This document shows, one piece after another, positions 1 to 6,592 of a stretch of DNA of 14,334 nucleotides (positions within the stretch are counted from its first letter, which is position 1; each line of letters begins with the position of its first letter). The translations under genes were made by a program, and so were the position numbers. The notes under the pieces are model-generated. The model was not told the DNA's origin. It made no database searches and saw only the letters and a list, made by a program, of their open reading frames with translations. This DNA comes from JAAYDY01 sp964500225 (GTDB lineage: Bacteria; Planctomycetota; Phycisphaerae; FEN-1346; JAACEH01). The stretch is from positions 1 to 14,334 of the forward strand of contig CAZCOA010000060.1 of NCBI GenBank assembly GCA_964500225.1, in the 5' to 3' direction.

Positions 1-457
1 TGAAGCCCACCAGGAACGTCCAGACATTGGCGGCCTGGTTCTCGGCGACCACGCCGGCGGCAATCGTGAATACCTTGTAGGGGATCGGCGTGAACGCGGC
101 GACGAAGACGTAGAGGTTGATGCCTTCTTCGAGCTGCGCGACGACCTTGTTGAAAGCGTCCTGGGCGTTGTAGAAGTCGATGATCGGGCGGCCGACCAAG
201 TTCATCAGGTAATACCCGATGACGAAGCCGAGGATGCCTCCGAGGATGGATGCCACGGAACAGAGTACGGCGTAGCGAAATGCCTTGCGGCGGTTGCCCA
301 TGGCCAGAGCCATCAGGAGCGGATCGGGCGGAATCGGGAAGAAGCTCGATTCGGTGAAGGCCAGCAGAAACAGGGCTATTCCGCCGTAGGGGGTGTGAGC
401 CCAGTGCAGCACCCAGTAATAGAGCCGCCGCAGCAGGTGCGGACGCTTCTGTGGCAT
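1..457 (-). CDS. DedA/YqaA-type VTT-domain membrane protein (partial, C-terminus outside window)
   Basis: Reading the minus strand from an ATG at 457 gives 152 residues open to the window edge, so roughly the last quarter is missing if the protein has the usual length of about 200. Hydrophobic segments lie at about residues 26-40, 62-85 and 114-135. Two family signatures are visible: FTESSFFPIPPDP at residues 34-46, with the acidic residue and double proline of the DedA re-entrant loop, and FTPIPYKVFTIAAG at 122-135, typical of the YqaA branch (SNARE-associated/VTT domain). Members are inner-membrane proteins; several DedA proteins are linked to lipid-carrier flipping and membrane homeostasis, but the YqaA branch has no settled function. 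The Shine-Dalgarno before the ATG is weak. A poor promoter match (TTGTGC, 17 bp, TAGACT on the minus strand, 582-554) lies upstream, after the rpsT terminator, so the gene is probably transcribed separately. Family assignment is secure; substrate is unknown. Confidence 0.88.
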   Translation of the reverse strand, partial: MPQKRPHLLRRLYYWVLHWAHTPYGGIALFLLAFTESSFFPIPPDPLLMALAMGNRRKAFRYAVLCSVASILGGILGFVIGYYLMNLVGRPIIDFYNAQDAFNKVVAQLEEGINLYVFVAAFTPIPYKVFTIAAGVVAENQAANVWTFLVGF

Positions 458-516
458 TGAGGACCGTACGACAGGGTCATTGGTCGGTTGGGTGCAATGC
501 AAGGGCAACCTCCGGG

Positions 517-542
517 GCATTCGCCGGCGGTGCGGCGAATGC
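517..542. repeat. Perfect 10-bp inverted repeat upstream of the DedA-type gene
   Basis: The arms GCATTCGCCG (517-526) and CGGCGAATGC (533-542) are perfectly complementary around a 6-base loop. No T-run follows on either strand, so it is not a simple intrinsic terminator. It lies between the rpsT terminator and the DedA-type gene, inside that gene's likely 5' leader. It could be an operator or a leader hairpin, or it could be chance in GC-rich DNA. Confidence 0.5.
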
Positions 543-598
543 GTCAGGCGTTCAGTCTATCGGCAATCTTCCGGCGGCACAAGACTACTACGGCGCAG

Positions 599-639
599 AA
601 AAACGGCGCCGAGGCCCGCTCCGCGCACTCCTCGGCGCC
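599..639 (-). terminator. Intrinsic terminator of rpsT
   Basis: On the minus strand the transcript forms a perfect 10-bp stem, GGCGCCGAGG with CCTCGGCGCC (arms 630-639 and 605-614), around a 15-base loop. A T-run (complement of AAAAA at 599-603) follows one base later. It begins 24 bases past the rpsT stop codon, so it closes the TPR gene-rpsT transcript. Confidence 0.85.
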
Positions 640-662
640 CGATGCTGTCCGGTTGGCTGCGC

Positions 663-938
663 TCAGGCCTTTGACGCCTTCAGGGCATTGAGCTTCTTGG
701 CCATCCGCGAGATCTTGCGCGACGCAGTCTTCTTGTGGATGGTGCCCTTGGCTCCTGCCTGCGCAAATGCCTTTTGGGCCTCGCGCAGGATCTGCTCGGC
801 CTTGGCCGGGTCGCCGGCCGTCACAGCCTCGGCGAACTTGTGGCGGCGCGTGCTCAATGCGCTTTTGATGGCCTTGTTGCGCATGTGACGCTTGGCGTTC
901 TGGCGAACCCGTTTCTTGGCACTGGCGGTATGCGGCAT
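663..938 (-). CDS. rpsT: 30S ribosomal protein S20
   Basis: The 91-residue product is very basic, with the S20 pattern: MPHTASAKKRVRQ at the start, a run of helical Lys/Arg-rich segments, then GTIHKKTASRKISRMAKKLN near the C-terminus (residues 64-83). E. coli S20 has 87 residues, so the gene is full length. S20 binds 16S rRNA early in small-subunit assembly and sits at the base of the body. The start ATG at 938 has a good GGGAGG Shine-Dalgarno about 10 bases upstream. The stop of the TPR gene lies 25 bases before the start, on the same strand and with no terminator between, so the two are probably cotranscribed; the terminator at 599-639 ends the message. In many bacteria rpsT stands alone, so the TPR partner is the unusual part. 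Confidence 0.97.
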   Translation of the reverse strand: MPHTASAKKRVRQNAKRHMRNKAIKSALSTRRHKFAEAVTAGDPAKAEQILREAQKAFAQAGAKGTIHKKTASRKISRMAKKLNALKASKA

Positions 939-963
939 CTGCTGTCAACCTCCCTTAATCCGT

Positions 964-2457
964 TCATTGGTCGTCAAAACCGGTGTCGAGATCCGGCATC
1001 TCGCCGGTGTCGCCTTCCAAATCCTTGCGCAGTTTCGCGAGCCGCTTGGCTGCGTCGCGGTACTGGAAGTCGGTCATCACGATTTCGCTGAAGCAGTTGA
1101 TCGCTTCCTGGAGCTTCTTCATGGTCTCGTACGTCATGCCCAGGTTGTAGCGAAGCTCCTTCCACAGGGCATCGCCTTGGAGCTCATAGGTGTCGATCGC
1201 AGCCTTGAACTGGGCGGCCGCTTCCTGAAGCAGACGTTTCTTGAAGAAGCACTTGCCCAGCATGTTCAGCGACTGCACCTTGTGCTTCGGGTCGCGAGTG
1301 GACAACTGGAACGAGCTGATGGCGTCCTCGATCCGTCCGCAGCGATACTGCCGCAGCGCCAGATCGTAACGGACGCTCATGTCGGTCGGATACTCGCGCG
1401 ATCGCTCCTCGAAAATGGCCAGCTCAGACTGGTTGCGTTTGTCCACCAGTTCCTTGTGCTTGGCCTGCAAGTCGGCGTTGCCGGGCTCTTTCTCCAACTG
1501 TTCTTCAATCGCGCGAAGCTCACGTCGCAACTGCCGCATCTTCAGGTCGTCTATCTTGACCTTGATGCGGTAGTCGGCGCCGCCGGAGGCCGTCCGGGCC
1601 TTGCGGTAGGCGTTCATGGCTTCTTCGTCGCGTCCGGCACGAGCGTAGGTGTCGCCGATCGTGATCATCAGGTTAATGTCGCCCGGCGATTCCTTGAGTT
1701 GTTCGGTCAGTCTCTCGGCCTTGGCCACCAGTTCATCTTCGGCCGTCAGGACCTTTTGCTTGGCACTGTCGCGGGCCTGTTCTTGGTTGCGGATGCGGTC
1801 GCGGAAATCTTCGGCGTTTTCCAGACCGTCTCCCAGGGTGGTCTTGGCGGCCAGGTCGCGGATGCGCTTCATGTGTCGGCCGGTGCCGCTCTTGTCGAAC
1901 TGCTCGGCTTCCATGAGCGTCGTCATGGCGGTCCGGTGTTTGCCGCGAGCTTCGTAGATGTCGGCCATCTGCACGCAGAGCGTCTCGTTGAGCTTGCCTG
2001 CCCGGCGGGCGACTTCCATGGCCCGGTCGGCGAAGAACAGCGGCGTTTCCTGAAGATTCAGATTCATCGCCATCTGGGCCAAAGCAGCCAGGTCCAGATA
2101 GTTGTCCGGCTTGCCGGCCATCGCCCGTTCCATCTCCAGGAAGGCCTCTTTCTTTTTTCCGGTCATCTGGAGCATGTTGGACTTGATGCCGGCCGTCCGA
2201 GTGCCCCAGCCCTTGTTCTTGCCGGCGGCCTGGCGGCGGACGGCGGTTTCATAAAGGGCTTTGTGGCCTCGTTCTACGTCGTCCGGCGTACAGCGAAGCC
2301 CTTCAAGGTACAGTTCGATAGCGTAATCGAAGTTGTTGCGTCTTGCTGCGTCGTCGGCGCGGTCGAAACAGCCCTTGGCGCGGGCAACGATTTCTGGTGA
2401 AATAGAGAACTCTTCTTCGGAGCCGCTGCTATCCGGCTTCTCGGGTTCCTTGGCCAC
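964..2457 (-). CDS. Tetratricopeptide-repeat protein, function unknown
   Basis: I place the start at GTG 2457, not at the in-frame ATG at 2529, because a strong GGAGGTGA lies 4 bases before the GTG and the ATG version would translate that site. This gives 497 residues. There is no signal peptide or membrane segment, so the protein is probably cytoplasmic. A charged N-terminus (1-20) is followed by TPR-like helical pairs at about 24-57, 120-150, 160-185 and 258-290. A highly charged segment that may form a coiled coil spans about 296-355. Further TPR units lie at about 358-388, 395-424 and 432-466, and the tail is acidic (481-497). No catalytic motif is visible. TPR arrays act as protein-binding scaffolds; what this one binds cannot be read from the sequence. 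It heads a likely operon with rpsT, suggesting a role near ribosome assembly or growth control, but that is inference from position alone. Confidence 0.85.
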   Translation of the reverse strand: MAKEPEKPDSSGSEEEFSISPEIVARAKGCFDRADDAARRNNFDYAIELYLEGLRCTPDDVERGHKALYETAVRRQAAGKNKGWGTRTAGIKSNMLQMTGKKKEAFLEMERAMAGKPDNYLDLAALAQMAMNLNLQETPLFFADRAMEVARRAGKLNETLCVQMADIYEARGKHRTAMTTLMEAEQFDKSGTGRHMKRIRDLAAKTTLGDGLENAEDFRDRIRNQEQARDSAKQKVLTAEDELVAKAERLTEQLKESPGDINLMITIGDTYARAGRDEEAMNAYRKARTASGGADYRIKVKIDDLKMRQLRRELRAIEEQLEKEPGNADLQAKHKELVDKRNQSELAIFEERSREYPTDMSVRYDLALRQYRCGRIEDAISSFQLSTRDPKHKVQSLNMLGKCFFKKRLLQEAAAQFKAAIDTYELQGDALWKELRYNLGMTYETMKKLQEAINCFSEIVMTDFQYRDAAKRLAKLRKDLEGDTGEMPDLDTGFDDQ

Positions 2458-2461
2458 CTGC

Positions 2462-2469
2462 TCACCTCC
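2462..2469 (-). promoter_or_regulatory. Ribosome binding site deciding the GTG start of the TPR gene
   Basis: GGAGGTGA on the minus strand, 4 bases before GTG 2457 (7 bases from the GGAGG core). This near-ideal match to the 16S rRNA anti-Shine-Dalgarno is why the GTG is preferred over the ATG 24 codons upstream. Confidence 0.8.
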
Positions 2470-2532
2470 GTCGTAGCTTGCCGGTTTCCCAGGACATGCG
2501 AACCCACGGTCCGGCGCGCGTGCGAGCACTAT

Positions 2533-2560
2533 AGTCTATCTTTGGCCGTTGGCAAGTCAA
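2533..2560 (-). promoter_or_regulatory. Candidate sigma-70 promoter for the TPR gene-rpsT operon
   Basis: On the minus strand TTGACT (2560-2555) is followed after 16 bp by TAGACT (2538-2533). A better -10 hexamer, TATAGT (2533-2528), lies next to it but would need a 21-bp spacer. Transcription would begin near 2520-2527, giving a leader of about 65 bases. The -35 faces the def promoter 17 bp away. Confidence 0.5.
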
Positions 2561-2577
2561 CAAAAAACAGATGCTCC

Positions 2578-2606
2578 TTGAACCGTACGTGCCACGGGTC
2601 TAAAAT
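2578..2606 (+). promoter_or_regulatory. Candidate sigma-70 promoter for the def-fmt operon
   Basis: TTGAAC (2578-2583) and TAAAAT (2601-2606) are separated by 17 bp, matching the consensus at 4/6 and 5/6 positions with ideal spacing. An A-run (2562-2567) lies just upstream of the -35, where an UP element would sit. The predicted start is near 2613, about 44 bases before the def start codon. Confidence 0.65.
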
Positions 2607-2644
2607 GGAAAGCAACCGTTGGTTACGTTGTTCGTGCGGCCGAA

Positions 2645-2652
2645 GGGAGGGG
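2645..2652 (+). promoter_or_regulatory. Ribosome binding site deciding the TTG start of def
   Basis: GGGAGGGG ends 4 bases before TTG 2657. No ATG or GTG at a suitable place gives the conserved deformylase N-terminus, so this site together with the family alignment supports the rare TTG start. Confidence 0.7.
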
Positions 2653-2656
2653 CCTA

Positions 2657-3229
2657 TTGGCTATTGTCACCTACCCCAGCGATATCCTGAGCCAAAGGGC
2701 CGGCGAAGTCACCGTTTTTGACGAGTCGCTGCGGACTATTGCACAACAGATGTTTCAGACCATGTACGACAGTCAGGGGGTCGGGTTAGCTGCACCGCAG
2801 GTTGGCCTGGCCATCCGACTCTGCGTGATTCATGTCCCCGAGGATCCCCACGGCGAGTTGGCTCTGGTCAATCCCGAGATCGTCCATGCCGAAGGGCGGC
2901 AGAACGGCGAGGAGGGCTGCCTGAGCTTTCCAGGCATTTTTGTTGACGTCCAACGGGCCATGCGAGTCCGGGTCCGATACCAAGACCTCGACGGCCGTCC
3001 GCAGGAGCTTGAGGGGGAAGGGCTCATGGCGCGTGCCCTTCAGCACGAGATCGACCATTTGAACGGGGTGCTGCTGGTTGACAAGATGACGACAATTCAG
3101 CGGTTGGCCAACCGGCGATCCCTTGAGATGTTGCGGCGGCGTACTGCCTCGGTCTCTCAGGGGGCCGCGGAGTCCGCACGGTCCGCCTCGCCCGGCGCCG
3201 AACCTCCGGAGGCGCCGGCCCACCCATGA
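2657..3229 (+). CDS. def: Peptide deformylase
   Basis: This metalloenzyme removes the formyl group from the N-terminal methionine of new proteins at the ribosome exit. All three family motifs are present in the 190-residue product: GVGLAAPQVG at 41-50 (motif 1, with Gln48), EGCLS at 86-90 (Cys88 binds the metal) and QHEIDHLNG at 129-137 (His130 and His134 bind the metal, Glu131 is the catalytic base). The N-terminus begins AIVTYPSDIL, as expected, from a TTG start behind a strong Shine-Dalgarno. The catalytic core ends near residue 162. About 28 further residues rich in Ala, Ser and Pro form a low-complexity tail. The stop codon overlaps the fmt start (ATGA at 3226-3229), so the two are translationally coupled. 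def-fmt is one of the most common pairings in bacteria because the two enzymes act on the same formyl group. Confidence 0.97.
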   Translation: MAIVTYPSDILSQRAGEVTVFDESLRTIAQQMFQTMYDSQGVGLAAPQVGLAIRLCVIHVPEDPHGELALVNPEIVHAEGRQNGEEGCLSFPGIFVDVQRAMRVRVRYQDLDGRPQELEGEGLMARALQHEIDHLNGVLLVDKMTTIQRLANRRSLEMLRRRTASVSQGAAESARSASPGAEPPEAPAHP

Positions 3230-4203
3230 AGATTCTCCTGGCCGCTACGGGCGATTTTGCGATGCCCACCTTCCGGAGTCTGGCCGACGGCGGACACGAA
3301 GTGATCGGTCTCATAACCCAGCCGGATCGTCCGTCGGGACGGGGACGCCAAGTGCACATTGCCGCTGTCAAACAGGCCGCCTTGGACGCCGGGATTCCCG
3401 TCATGCAGCCGTTGCGTATCGCCGCCCACGATGTGGTGGCTCGTATCGCGGAACTGGCCCCTGACGTTTTTCTGGTTATCGCTTACGGGCAGAAAATTCC
3501 CGAGGAGATCTGTCGTCTGCCGCCCTACGGGGCGATCAACCTGCACGGGTCGCTGCTGCCGGAGCTGCGCGGCGCCGCTCCGTGCAACTGGGCGATTATC
3601 CGCGGCTTGAAACGCACGGGCGTCAGCGTGATGTACCTGGCGCCGCGGATGGATGCCGGGGACGTGCTGGGCCAACGCGAGACGGCCATCGGCCCGCGCG
3701 AGACGGCCGGACAGTTGCACGATCGGCTGGCATCGCTGGGCGCGGGCGTTGTGCTGGACGTGCTCGCACAACTGGAGGCCGGAACGCACCGGCCCGTCGC
3801 CCAGGACGAATCGCTGGTGACCCTGGCGCCTCGGCTGACCAAGGCCGACGGCCTTATCGACTGGTCGCTGCCGGCGGAGCGGCTGGACTTCCTGGTTCGT
3901 GGTCTGAGCCCGTGGCCCGGGGCTTTTACGTTCCTGTCGCAGGGTGGGCACGAGCCGCTGCGCGTGATCGTCGAGGATGCCATACCTGCTGCCGCCGGCG
4001 AGACCGCGCCGCATGGGGAGGCGCCCGGAACGATTCTTCAGGCGGGCCATCGGTTGCTGGTGGCCACGGGGCAGGGGGCGTTGGACATCATGCGGGTCAA
4101 GCCGCAATCCGGCCGATCCATGACCGCCGAGGCATTCTGCAATGGGCGCGGAGTGCGGCCCGGCGACCAATTCGTTGCCTCGGGAGCCGAGGGCGAGATA
4201 TGA
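3226..4203 (+). CDS. fmt: Methionyl-tRNA formyltransferase
   Basis: Uses 10-formyltetrahydrofolate to formylate Met-tRNA(fMet) for initiation. The 325-residue product compares with 315 in E. coli. The N-terminal Rossmann-like formyltransferase domain covers about 1-200. It contains the tRNA-contacting loop PDRPSGRG at 33-40 and the catalytic triad in INLHGSLLP (Asn105, His107) and MDAGDVL (probably Asp143). The C-terminal OB-like domain (about 205-310) starts with APRLTKADGLIDW. The residues after the LLP motif read ELRGAAPCNWAI, where many homologues have an aromatic residue before RGAAP, a minor difference. The ATG overlaps the def stop by 4 bases. The DUF116 gene follows 12 bases downstream, so def, fmt, DUF116 and rsmB form one transcription unit. 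Confidence 0.97.
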   Translation: MKILLAATGDFAMPTFRSLADGGHEVIGLITQPDRPSGRGRQVHIAAVKQAALDAGIPVMQPLRIAAHDVVARIAELAPDVFLVIAYGQKIPEEICRLPPYGAINLHGSLLPELRGAAPCNWAIIRGLKRTGVSVMYLAPRMDAGDVLGQRETAIGPRETAGQLHDRLASLGAGVVLDVLAQLEAGTHRPVAQDESLVTLAPRLTKADGLIDWSLPAERLDFLVRGLSPWPGAFTFLSQGGHEPLRVIVEDAIPAAAGETAPHGEAPGTILQAGHRLLVATGQGALDIMRVKPQSGRSMTAEAFCNGRGVRPGDQFVASGAEGEI

Positions 4204-4215
4204 TATGGAGACTCG

Positions 4216-4641
4216 ATGCTTAAGTCGCTGAACAACCTCAGCGTTCGCCTGCGCCGCACGCGGTGCAAGCCCGAGGAGTTGCTGCTGCTGTTCTCCTCGT
4301 GCCTTCAGCGGTCCAAGTGCGACTGCAACCTGGCGGATTCACTGGCCAATTGCCGCCGTTGCGGCCAATGCGTGGTCAAGGACTTGCTGGACCTGGCGGA
4401 CGAGTATGGCTGCCATGCCTTCATCGCCACCGGCGGCCGGCTGGCGGCTCAGCGGGCCCGCGACCCCAAGATCAAGGCGATTGTGGCCGTGGCCTGCTCG
4501 AAAGAACTTTCGGAAGGCATCCGGGCCACGTTCCCCAAGCCTGTGCTGGCCCAGGAATTGTGTACGCCCAACGGTCCATGCAAGGATACGCGGGTGGATG
4601 TGGCGGAGGTCCGCAAGGCCGTGGAGTTCTTCCTGCGTTGA
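4216..4641 (+). CDS. DUF116 family cysteine-rich protein
   Basis: The 141-residue product carries the DUF116 pattern: a cysteine cluster, then CGQCVVKDLLDLADEYG at 49-65, ATGG at 71-74, VAVACSKEL at 90-98 and a late CTPNGPCKD at 116-124. There are 11 cysteines (17, 29, 35, 37, 46, 49, 52, 66, 94, 116 and 122). The spacing C46-x2-C49-x2-C52 plus C29, C35 and C37 looks like an iron-sulfur or zinc site, but metal binding is my inference. Members of this family have no established function. There is no signal peptide or clear membrane segment. The ATG at 4216 has a GGAG 5 bases upstream and lies 12 bases after fmt. rsmB starts 32 bases after its stop. From memory, a def-fmt-DUF116-rsmB order also occurs in Desulfovibrio and Geobacter relatives, which points to a job in translation or rRNA/tRNA modification. 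Confidence 0.85.
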   Translation: MLKSLNNLSVRLRRTRCKPEELLLLFSSCLQRSKCDCNLADSLANCRRCGQCVVKDLLDLADEYGCHAFIATGGRLAAQRARDPKIKAIVAVACSKELSEGIRATFPKPVLAQELCTPNGPCKDTRVDVAEVRKAVEFFLR

Positions 4642-4673
4642 GCCCAAGCAAGCCCCTGTCCGACCGCACGCCC

Positions 4674-6035
4674 ATGAATGCACGCGAACTGGCACTCCTG
4701 GCCCTTACCGAGTCGCACGACCGCGGCGCCTATGTCCAGGATTGTCTGCACGAGTTGATGGCCCGGCATTTCGTGTCGCCGGCCGACCGTGCGCTGGCCA
4801 CGGAGATTGCCGCCGGCACGGTCAGGCACCGGCGAACGCTGGACCGGCTGCTGGACCGGCATCTGAAGAAGCCCATCCGAGAAATGTCGCCGGCAATCCG
4901 CTTTATTCTCGAGAGTGCCGCCTATCAGATTCTCTACCTGGAGCGCGTGCCGGACTATGCGGTGGTCAACGAGGCGGTCCGCCTCGCACGGCGGACGACG
5001 CGAGGTCGCATGAGCGGCCTGGTCAACGCCGTGCTGCGCCGCCTGTCGGAGATGATCGACCGCGAGGCCCGGGCCGAGAGCGTCCGCGACGTGCGTCGGC
5101 TGATTCCTTTGCCGCGCGGCGGAGCGGCGGTTCTGAAGGAATCGGTTTTGCCGGGGGAGACGACGCGGCGATTGGCCGATGCATACAGTTTTCCGCATCC
5201 GCTGGTCGCGCGGTGGGTTGAGCGGTGGGGAGTCGCCCGCACGGAGAGAGTGCTTGCTTCGCTGAACCGTCCGCCGCGCACGTTTGTGCGGATCAACGCC
5301 CTGCGGGCCTCGCGCGAGAGCCTGGCGGCGCGGCTTCCCGAGTCGGTCCGCGATGCGGTGCGTTGGGTAGGCGACCGGGCGGCCGACGTGTCGGACCTGC
5401 CGCACGATCATCTGCTGGCGCTGCTCGGCGAGGGGCTGGTCACCGTGGAAGACCCGACGGCCATGCGGGCGGTGGAGGCCATGGACGTGCGGCCTGGGCT
5501 GACGGTGTTGGACCTGTGCGCGGCTCCCGGCGGCAAGGCCTCGTATATTGCCGAATTGCTGCAAGGGCAGGGCACGGTCTGGGCGCTGGACAGGCCGGGG
5601 CCGCGTCTGGACATGCTGCGCGACACGTGCCGCAGGCTGGGCCTGGCGACGGTGCGCGTGGCGCCGAATGTGCCGGCCGAGTGGCCCGAGGACATGCCGC
5701 ACCGGTTCGACCGGGTGCTGGTGGACGTGCCGTGCAGTAACACCGGCGTTCTGGGGCGTCGGGCGGAGGCACGGTGGCGTCTGAAGGATCACACGTCGGA
5801 ATCGCTGCGGTCGTTGCAGATGGAGTTGTTGGCACAGGGGGCGGCCCTGACCGCGCCTGGCGGCCTGTGCGTTTATTCGACATGCAGCATCGAGCCCGAG
5901 GAGAACGAGCGCCTTGTGCGCGAGTTTCTGGCCGCCCGACCGGAGATGGTCCTCCAGGTCGAACGCGAGACGCTGCCTTCGGCCGACGGAGACGGCGGCT
6001 ACTTCGCCCGCATGACGAGGCTGGAAGGCACCTAA
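4674..6035 (+). CDS. rsmB: 16S rRNA (cytosine-C5) methyltransferase, RsmB family
   Basis: Transfers a methyl group from S-adenosylmethionine to C5 of a cytosine in 16S rRNA (C967 for E. coli RsmB). The 453-residue protein has a NusB-like RNA-binding domain (about 1-140) and a C-terminal Rossmann methyltransferase domain. The SAM motif VLDLCAAPGGK is at 278-288. Motif IV, DVPCSNTG, is at 351-358 with Cys354, which in this family helps release the product. Motif VI, STCSIEPEENE, is at 402-412 with Cys404, the expected nucleophile. The frame stays open 411 bases upstream, but that part overlaps DUF116 in another frame. I start at ATG 4674 because MNARELALLAL matches the expected N-terminus. No good Shine-Dalgarno precedes it, so it probably depends on readthrough from DUF116, 32 bases away. 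RsmB versus a close m5C paralogue rests on the NusB domain and the def-fmt context. Confidence 0.93.
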   Translation: MNARELALLALTESHDRGAYVQDCLHELMARHFVSPADRALATEIAAGTVRHRRTLDRLLDRHLKKPIREMSPAIRFILESAAYQILYLERVPDYAVVNEAVRLARRTTRGRMSGLVNAVLRRLSEMIDREARAESVRDVRRLIPLPRGGAAVLKESVLPGETTRRLADAYSFPHPLVARWVERWGVARTERVLASLNRPPRTFVRINALRASRESLAARLPESVRDAVRWVGDRAADVSDLPHDHLLALLGEGLVTVEDPTAMRAVEAMDVRPGLTVLDLCAAPGGKASYIAELLQGQGTVWALDRPGPRLDMLRDTCRRLGLATVRVAPNVPAEWPEDMPHRFDRVLVDVPCSNTGVLGRRAEARWRLKDHTSESLRSLQMELLAQGAALTAPGGLCVYSTCSIEPEENERLVREFLAARPEMVLQVERETLPSADGDGGYFARMTRLEGT

Positions 6036-6096
6036 ACTCGCGACGGGCGATGGTCGATAACCCGGTACAGGACGATGTTGTTTCCCGTGTCATCGG

Positions 6097-6456
6097 ATGG
6101 CTGCCATGGTATGGATTATCCTCACACTGGTGTTGTTGGCGATCCTGGTGGTGAATGGGGCCGCCCAGCAGGTGCGGGTGAATTTGTTCAACGAGTGGCA
6201 GGCGGAACTGGCTGAGAAGCGGCGGCGCGAGATCGAGGAGCAGAAGAAACAGGCTGCCGAGAAGATTCGTGCGATGCTTGCCGAGAAGAAGCGAAACATC
6301 AGCGATTCTCAGACTGGGGAAGCTGCGGCGACGGCGTCCCCGGCCGCTTCTCCGGCTTCCCCAGCCGCATCCGCGGCATCGCCGGCCACATCCGGGCGTC
6401 CTGCTCGGCCGCACGGCGCCGCCCGGGCCGCTGCGGCGGCTGTTGCTTCTTCCTAG
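6097..6456 (+). CDS. Small one-pass membrane protein with coiled coil, unknown
   Basis: I do not recognise this gene. The 119-residue reading has one strong membrane helix at about 4-22 (VWIILTLVLLAILVV). A charged segment at about 30-66, rich in Glu, Lys, Arg and Ala, probably forms a helix or coiled coil. A tail from about 72 to the end is made almost only of Ala, Ser and Pro with a few basic residues. With few positive charges before the helix and many after it, the tail is probably cytoplasmic. The start may be ATG 6097 or ATG 6106; neither has a good Shine-Dalgarno. It lies 61 bases after rsmB on the same strand without a terminator between, so it may be the last gene of the def operon. 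The hydrophobic-then-charged pattern argues for a real protein, but it could still be a chance frame. A scaffold or envelope role is possible but unsupported. Confidence 0.55.
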   Translation: MAAMVWIILTLVLLAILVVNGAAQQVRVNLFNEWQAELAEKRRREIEEQKKQAAEKIRAMLAEKKRNISDSQTGEAAATASPAASPASPAASAASPATSGRPARPHGAARAAAAAVASS

Positions 6457-6514
6457 GGCCTTCCGGCTTGTTTTCGTGGCCGAGTCGAATCGGGCTGCCG
6501 CGTCCCCCCTAAAC

Positions 6515-6542
6515 TTGACACCCCCATGTGATGTCCTATAAT
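6515..6542 (+). promoter_or_regulatory. Strong sigma-70 promoter for pheT
   Basis: TTGACA (6515-6520) and TATAAT (6537-6542) both match the consensus perfectly, 16 bp apart. Transcription should start near 6549, giving a leader of about 44 bases before ATG 6593. Perfect hexamers are rare by chance in DNA this GC-rich, and the position in the gap before pheT is exactly right. It shows that pheT is expressed independently of the def-rsmB operon. Confidence 0.85.
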
Positions 6543-6581
6543 CCCCGCTTCGAGGGTTGTCGTCGCCTTCCCCATACACGC

Positions 6582-6586
6582 GAGGA
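6582..6586 (+). promoter_or_regulatory. Ribosome binding site deciding the pheT start
   Basis: GAGGA abuts the in-frame ATG at 6587 but is correctly spaced (6 bases after its last base) from ATG 6593. The product from 6593 begins MNVSWKWL, matching PheT N-termini, so 6593 is chosen over 6587 and over the TTG at 6557. Confidence 0.65.
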
Positions 6587-6592
6587 ATGGTC

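Noticed and set aside
544..948. Second minus-strand frame overlapping rpsT
   Set aside because: It overlaps the S20 gene in another frame and runs through the terminator. S20 is certain.
892..2400. A 502-residue plus-strand open frame opposite the TPR gene
   Set aside because: It mirrors the codon structure of the TPR gene, shows no family motif and has no ribosome binding site. The minus-strand reading has repeat structure and a strong start.
4263..4673. Upstream extension of the rsmB frame across DUF116
   Set aside because: The extra residues are low in family likeness and overlap DUF116 in another frame; RsmB begins properly at 4674.
4449..5792. Long minus-strand frame opposite DUF116 and rsmB
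   Set aside because: The rsmB strand carries all methyltransferase motifs; the reverse reading is Arg/His/Gln-rich without a recognisable domain.
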